From: Termitomyces sp. T153
Taxonomy: Eukaryota; Basidiomycota; Agaricomycetes; Agaricales; Lyophyllaceae
Direction of reading: 5' to 3'
Length of the DNA: 64,000 nucleotides
Assembly: GCA_018296165.2 (NCBI GenBank)
Contig: JACKQL020000011.1
Coordinates: 248,001-312,000, forward strand
Shown here one piece after another: positions 59,010 to 64,000 of this stretch. Position numbers and translations under genes: made by a program. Every line of letters starts with the position of its first letter. Position 1 is the first letter of the stretch. The notes beneath the pieces are model-generated. The model was not told the origin of the DNA and ran no database searches. It was given only the letters and a program-made list of their open reading frames with translations.

Positions 59010-61170
59010 ATGTCGGGACCTTCGGTCGTAGAAGATATCCCCAAGCCCAGTGCGGCTTTCAACCTAGAAACTATACTGAGTGACAACCACGAAGCCATCG
59101 AACACTCAGGGACGCTTAACAACGGGGTAAGTGCTGTCGGATGGGATGAAGAAGGAACGGAGACCCAGGCCGCTGAAGGCTATTGTGTCGAGTGCGAAGG
59201 TCAGTCCATTTCTGATCCCGTGCATAGTTAGCTCATGGGTTTCGATGGTGTTTTCTAAAGATCAGCCTGCTCAGGTGCTTTGTGAAACGTGCTCAGATGC
59301 ATATTGTGAGGTATGCTTCGCTGCACAGCATAGGAAGGGCACGAGGAGGCAGCATAAGTCTAAGCCTTTGTCTGGAAAAGGCGGGAACAAGTCAACGAAA
59401 CCTGCTACCGCTAATGACCCCATGCAGGAGGATTCTGTAAGATGTCCCGAAATCAGTTTTAAGCAAAGCAACCAAGCATTCTATTTCACAGATGGATGTG
59501 GAAGACAATGGTGTACATGAGTCCGATTACGAAGAATGGGAAGGAATTAATCCCGGTCCTCCCACCACCGAAGTGCTTGGAGCGCAACCGGCCATCGGCG
59601 CTAAAGTCGGTGAATGGTTTGTGGACCGAGCAAAATACATTCCTCTTCGCCTAACATTGGTTGAACGCAAATACCTCCGCCTCTTGGAAGCTGCTCTTAA
59701 TGTCTCAGAATATACCGACAAAATTGATACCATTGGCTTCGGACTGTCAAAAGCAAAGAGGATTGTGCAACAAATCCGGGAACTTTGCGCGATAATGTCA
59801 GGTCTTCTCCTTGCGGCGGATTACAAGCAAGGGCAGGAACTTTTTACAGACAGGGATTTTGAATCCAATGCAGAGTTTTACCAGTCAATATTTGAACTTG
59901 GGCGGAGACATAAGATCATGAACCCTGACAAGATGCGGACTACATATGGCAAGCTCATTTATCTCCTGCAGGTCGGAAGCGTTTCATCTTCTCGAACGCA
60001 AGTATGCCTTCTAACGGTTGCTGCAGGACAGTCAATCACACGATGTGAAAGAGCTGCTCAACTTTTCTTGCGTCCGGCCGATAAAAACCGTTTATTCAGT
60101 TTTGGAGGAGTACCGGGCGACCGACCTTCTACGAGACGATCTCATTTCCGTTGCAACCAAGGAAATTTACTCCGAGGGACGGCCGCGGCGAGACATCCAG
60201 AAGGATATTAAAAGCAAAGAACGAGCCATAGAAATTCTTGCAGCACGTTACGAGCGTGATGGGCTTTCACAAGAAAAATTACGACAATGCCTTTACTCAA
60301 TCGGTGACAATCACGCCTTCTTACGTACGAACCGTGACCCATGCGAACGGATGATCAACTACTTGAAGGAACACTTCCACCCAACGCAGGCTAAAGATAG
60401 CAAAAGTAGCCTTGCCATTCGGAGTGGCAGAGATGGTGCTAGGCTTTCTCATGACCATGGCAAACAATACGCGTATGTACTCCAAAGCTTGACGCTTTGG
60501 AGAGAAATTCTACATGGTAAGAAAGGATATTCGATAATGCCTTCTCGAGCATCTGATGTGTCCATGTAGATATGTTCCATCTTTGGTCATTGGCGGAGCA
60601 GGACTTACTCGCCGAAAACGTCCCATACCGCCTGCGCGATACCGGCCAGGGCTTGAATCGCGTCCAGGCATCTCCAAAAACGTCTCGTATGATGCACAAC
60701 ATCCTTTACAAGGCACAGAAGAGTGTTGGCACATGGATAGGTTCAAGCGTTATCCACATGGGCGACCACAACGTCCCCAACGCTTTGATGTTTATTGACA
60801 AGTATACCCAAATTTACCGCATCCTTCTCCCCATTTGCAACACTCTTTCCCAAGTACCCTCCCTTGCTGCAAAGCCCGCTTTGCGTTCGTACATTGAGGA
60901 CGAGTTTGGATCGACAGAGAATCTGACGCGAGAGATCCTGGGTGATTTCTTCCGTCATGGGTTTGATGGTTCTGGAGCGGACAATTTCTTCGATGCTGGG
61001 AGTTGCATCGATGGAAGGCTCACGAGTGCATGGAATTGGTGTGCCACGATCGAGAAGAAGAGATACTTCCATGTCTTTTTGTTGGCAGGTATGTGCGTTG
61101 AGTCTGCTGATAAGCATTGATCATTGACGTTAAGACTACAGGATTCGTGGGCTTTGATGGCGAATGGTGA
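59010..61170 (+). CDS. B-box zinc finger plus DUF2009 domain protein
   Basis: The ATG at 59010 starts MSGPSVVEDI. A B-box-type zinc-binding motif spans an intron: YCVECEDQPAQVLCETCSDAYCEVCF, then H and HKSK residues, giving C-x2-C...C-x2-C-x4-C-x2-C...H. A Lys-rich and then acidic linker is followed by a large, conserved DUF2009 (PF09418) domain. That domain includes FVDRAKYIPLRLTLVERKYLR and LLEAALNVSEYTDKIDTI. Later come RIVQQIRELCAIMSGLLLA, DVKELLNFSCVRPIKTVY and NALMFIDKYTQIYRILLP. It ends at SAWNWCATIEKKRYFHVFLLAGFVGFDGEW, the highly conserved family C-terminus. The last intron splits GlyPhe within LLAG|F. At least five short introns are present. The domain is widespread in eukaryotes but functionally uncharacterised. 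Confidence 0.88.
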
Positions 61171-62193
61171 TTAAGGAAGACCTTTAGTTAGAATTCATCG
61201 CAAGACTAGACGTCTAGATACGTCAATTCATTACCCCACACCGATGGATATATAGATGTCGCATTTAGTATAGTCAACATCATTACAGCATCTTAGATCC
61301 TTACAGTATCCGTGATTGTTATACTGAAATATAACGAATGTTCACCTTCACTTCCGCGTTTGAGGAAGTAGCTCTCGGCCACACATGGGAATGTGCAATT
61401 CTTACGCCAACCAAAGTCTCATTCGAAGTTGTCGGACTTGCTCGTTATAAAAAAAAATTCATAACGATAGACCCTTCGAGTCTTCCTTGTTAAGTTGTTT
61501 GACTAATAATCCAGCTTCTGTCGTGCTTGCCGGAAAACAATCATTCATATGCTGTCTCTCGATGTAACTTTCTTTCAAGTCTACGAGGCTGTGATTACTT
61601 AAAATCAGGTGTAAGCTCTTGCTCGATTGCTAGATTTGATTCAAAGTCATTGAGTATGCGCGACCGGCGTTCATCGACTGTTCTTTTTGTAGCTACCTCA
61701 GCACCTGTGTGGTAATGTGAATGATAATTGTGATTGTTTCCTGGCAAGGCACGGCAGAAGCTGGATTCAACAAACTAAACAGGGGAAACTCGAAAAGTTT
61801 GCTGGACAACCCATGCAGTCCGCATAGGTAAAACTGTGGTCATGAGATGATGCGCCTCTAAACATTGGCTCTCACGGCCGTTGATAGCAGAGAAACTTTG
61901 TTACCATGTATAGCATGTTCTCATCGGTGAAGAGACACGACAGATCGCCGGAGTCAAATGATAGCATTTTTTTTGGATTCCGAGAATATAGAAAGACTTA
62001 TCGCAGATAAGGGGACAATGCATCATTATAGTCCATAGCCTCACTTTCGACAAACGCCTTACGATGACTTGATCACACAGCCTACAACGATCTCTGTCGA
62101 GCGAATATATCTGCGCATCAGGTCTCAGGCTCGTGCCGATGAATTTTTGCCAAAAAGGCCCGCGTCATTCCCCAAAAATGATATTACCCATGA
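61171..62193. other. ~1 kb convergent intergenic region
   Basis: The 3' flanks of the DUF2009 gene (plus) and eIF3m (minus). Nothing gene-like was seen. Confidence 0.45.
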
Positions 62194-63741
62194 TCATGCT
62201 ACATCTTGGGTCTCTCCAAGACCTGCTAATCGTTTTGCGTTTACCACGACATCTAGGATTCCGTTAAGGCCAGATTTCCACGCCAATAGCCTCTTTTGAA
62301 GGGCTTCCCACTGCTCTTTCTCAAATGTCCGCGCAGTAGCTCGTGTGACATATAGGCTATGTGTGGTTTGTGAAAGCTTGCCCCAAACCAACTGTGCCCG
62401 GATAACTAGATCTCCATGAGATATGTTTCGAGATAACGAGAAAAATATAGAGTACCATCGATGGCCCACTTTTCGACTTCAGCAAGATCAACTTGGAGAG
62501 CCTCGGCTACTTTTGAATATGGTAGATTACGACCAACATACTGGAAGGCAAGAGAGGCAAGTGTAAGCAGTCGGATTTTATGTTCTAGTCGCGAGCGATC
62601 CAACTCTGTACGACATTAGAGACTTGTTCAAGAGTATGTGGTGACAATACATACTGTGCTTGTTGAGAGCATCTGGGTGTGAATCTACCCAAACATTAAA
62701 CTCTTGAAGGCCATCACTGAGGAATATCTGGAGAAGGGAAAATAGCTCGTGGTCCTTTGCTGATATAACTGCGTCAAGCTTGAACAGAGGATCGAAATCA
62801 AAGACGTTGGGGAGTCTGAGCGCGGTCGCAATTAGATCGATAGCACTTTCCTGGGCACCAGGTGACGTCGCCGGCAATGTTTGTACATAGAGTCGCTCAT
62901 ATTCATAAGAAATTTCTCTAAAAGAAAATAATGAACGATGAAAGGTAAGGGTCGTACATGGACGCACGGTTGCGACTCCGCCTCGTACGCGCCAGAAATT
63001 GTTTTGAGGAAGGAAGCTTTCTCGGTTGGAGGGACAGTCCATTCGGAGAGCCACTTCTCCACATTTATACGGGTAATTTGGAGTACGTCAAGGTCGCCAT
63101 TGGCGCTGGATATTTGTACAAGGGAACTATAGACCAGAGGTCGAATAGATGATGTGTGTTCAGTGGCGTTGAAAAGGTTTGATAATCTAAAGAGCGTGTC
63201 GTCAATGATTATTGCCTCCGAAGCAGATGTAGATAGAAAATCGTACATGCGGTACTTGAGGAATTTCTGGGTTGCAGGTTCGACTATAAGAAGTTGAATG
63301 AAAGCATTCACGTAGTCCTTGGTCTCAGGCCCATCAGACGCGTACAAAGAGTACAGATGTGAAAATAACAGGTTGAAGAAACCTTCAATTTCTATTTCGG
63401 ACAATGAACAGAGCGAATTTTCGAGGAAAAAAAGTGCACACCTTTCTCCCCGCCATCACCAAGGCCCTTCACTTCAACCACCACCATCTTGAAGATATTA
63501 CGTTTCCGTTCAACATCGTCCTCAAGCGATTTTCGTCCCTCAGATTTCTTGAGGGCTTCTTGGAAAGGACGTATGAAAGCAGCACGTTCTTCTTCTGATC
63601 GATTTCGAACAATGTAGTTAACCAACTCTTGTATCTGGTACAGAGATTGAGATCACATAGACAAAGGCCTTAGTTAAAAGCTCTTGCCTGCTCCTCAAAT
63701 GTTCCTTCAGCGAAGACTGAAACCGAGTCTGTTCCAGCCAT
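62194..63741 (-). CDS. Eukaryotic translation initiation factor 3 subunit M
   Basis: A PCI-domain subunit of eIF3, needed for 43S pre-initiation complex assembly. Start ATG at 63741 (MAGTDSVSVFAEGTFEEQ). A ~53-nt intron follows with a GC-AG boundary (donor CAG|GCAAGA at 63687). Next comes IQELVNYIVRNRSEEERAAF, then EIEGFFNLLFSHLYSLYA and RMYDFLSTSASEAIIIDDTLFRL, typical of the eIF3m N-terminal helices. After ESQPEISYEYERLYVQTLPA the C-terminal PCI region includes LLTLASLAFQYVGRNLPYSKVAEALQVDLAEVEKWAIDVIRAQLVWGKL-like sequence, with the winged-helix region VYVTRATARTF-like (here LYVTRATARTFEKEQWEALQ). The stop is at 62196-62194. Length is about 425 residues, close to other fungal eIF3m proteins. 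Six to seven introns. Confidence 0.93.
63635..63687 (-). other. GC-AG intron in eIF3m
   Basis: The reading frame requires GAGGAGCAG to join ATACAAGAGTTG. The intervening 53 nt begin GCAAGAG and end TACCAG, so this intron uses a GC donor in the classic AG|GCAAG context. A TTAACTAAGG stretch is a good branch-point candidate. No GT within reach restores the frame. Confidence 0.8.
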
Positions 63742-64000
63742 TGTTGAGAGGCTAGTAGTAAGTCCTGATCAAAAATTCTGTAGGAAGCTCCAGCACAACA
63801 AGTGCAAACCAGAGATTTCTTTTCAGGCCCAAGAACTAAATGGCAAGCTGCTTTCAAGCTTCAAGCTTCAACGTTCAACGATAACAGTCATTCCGTAGTA
63901 CTAGTCTCTGTTTTCTGCTTGATTCCACCGCCACTAAATGATCATCGTGTTTAACCTGGTAAAATGTAATTTTACAGGCTGCGCCCCAGCCAGCTTATCA
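63742..64000. promoter_or_regulatory. eIF3m upstream region
   Basis: The 5' flank of eIF3m to the window edge. It contains AAGCTTCAAGCTTCAACGTTCAACG short direct repeats (63855-63880). No gene is visible. Confidence 0.4.

Overview
The window is nuclear DNA of a filamentous basidiomycete, most likely an Agaricomycete (mushroom-type fungus). The evidence is many ~45-55 nt GT-AG introns in every host gene, fungal orthologues of eukaryotic housekeeping genes, the basidiomycete-typical DUF6533 membrane family, an intron-containing tRNA, and Gypsy, Copia and Tad1/I-like elements of the kinds that crowd agaricomycete genomes. Order and species cannot be set by eye.

Layout. (1) 1-3283: a Copia 3' end (RNase H, polypurine tract, LTR), cut by an antisense Gypsy element that runs off the left edge. 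(2) 4296-10650: a 6.4 kb LTR element with unusually long LTRs (~1.17 and 1.21 kb) and a C-rich, degenerate interior. It looks like a non-autonomous LARD-type element. (3) ~11000-15530: a 5'-truncated LINE on the minus strand (endonuclease, reverse transcriptase, RNase H). (4) 16081-22811: a compact gene island with a virilizer/VIRMA-like m6A-writer subunit, head-to-head with ORM1 (sphingolipid regulator), then MTD1 (NAD-dependent methylene-THF dehydrogenase). (5) 24524-45449: an outer Gypsy element with a perfect 5-bp target-site duplication (ACTTC). A Copia element (28858-34288) and a second Gypsy element (34512-41033) are both inserted into its reverse-transcriptase region, 223 bp apart. All three are dead. 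The block and its flanks are almost CpG-free. (6) 46387-63741: a second gene island with GLC8 (PP1 inhibitor-2), an NmrA-like oxidoreductase, a DUF6533 membrane protein, a hemerythrin-like protein, SEC18/NSF, a STIMATE-family (YPL162C-like) membrane protein, tRNA-Arg(UCU), a B-box/DUF2009 protein and eIF3m.

The host genes are mostly unrelated housekeeping functions (RNA methylation, sphingolipid homeostasis, one-carbon metabolism, phosphatase control, vesicle fusion, translation). Two pairs are divergently transcribed from about 100 bp or less. I found no metabolic gene cluster, defence island or CRISPR. The most informative signals are the virilizer gene with a candidate 5-nt microexon, the dated nest of retrotransposons, and CpG-to-TpG/CpA decay that marks out the methylated repeat blocks. 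Exon junctions given here were inferred by eye from reading frame, splice-site consensus and family conservation.
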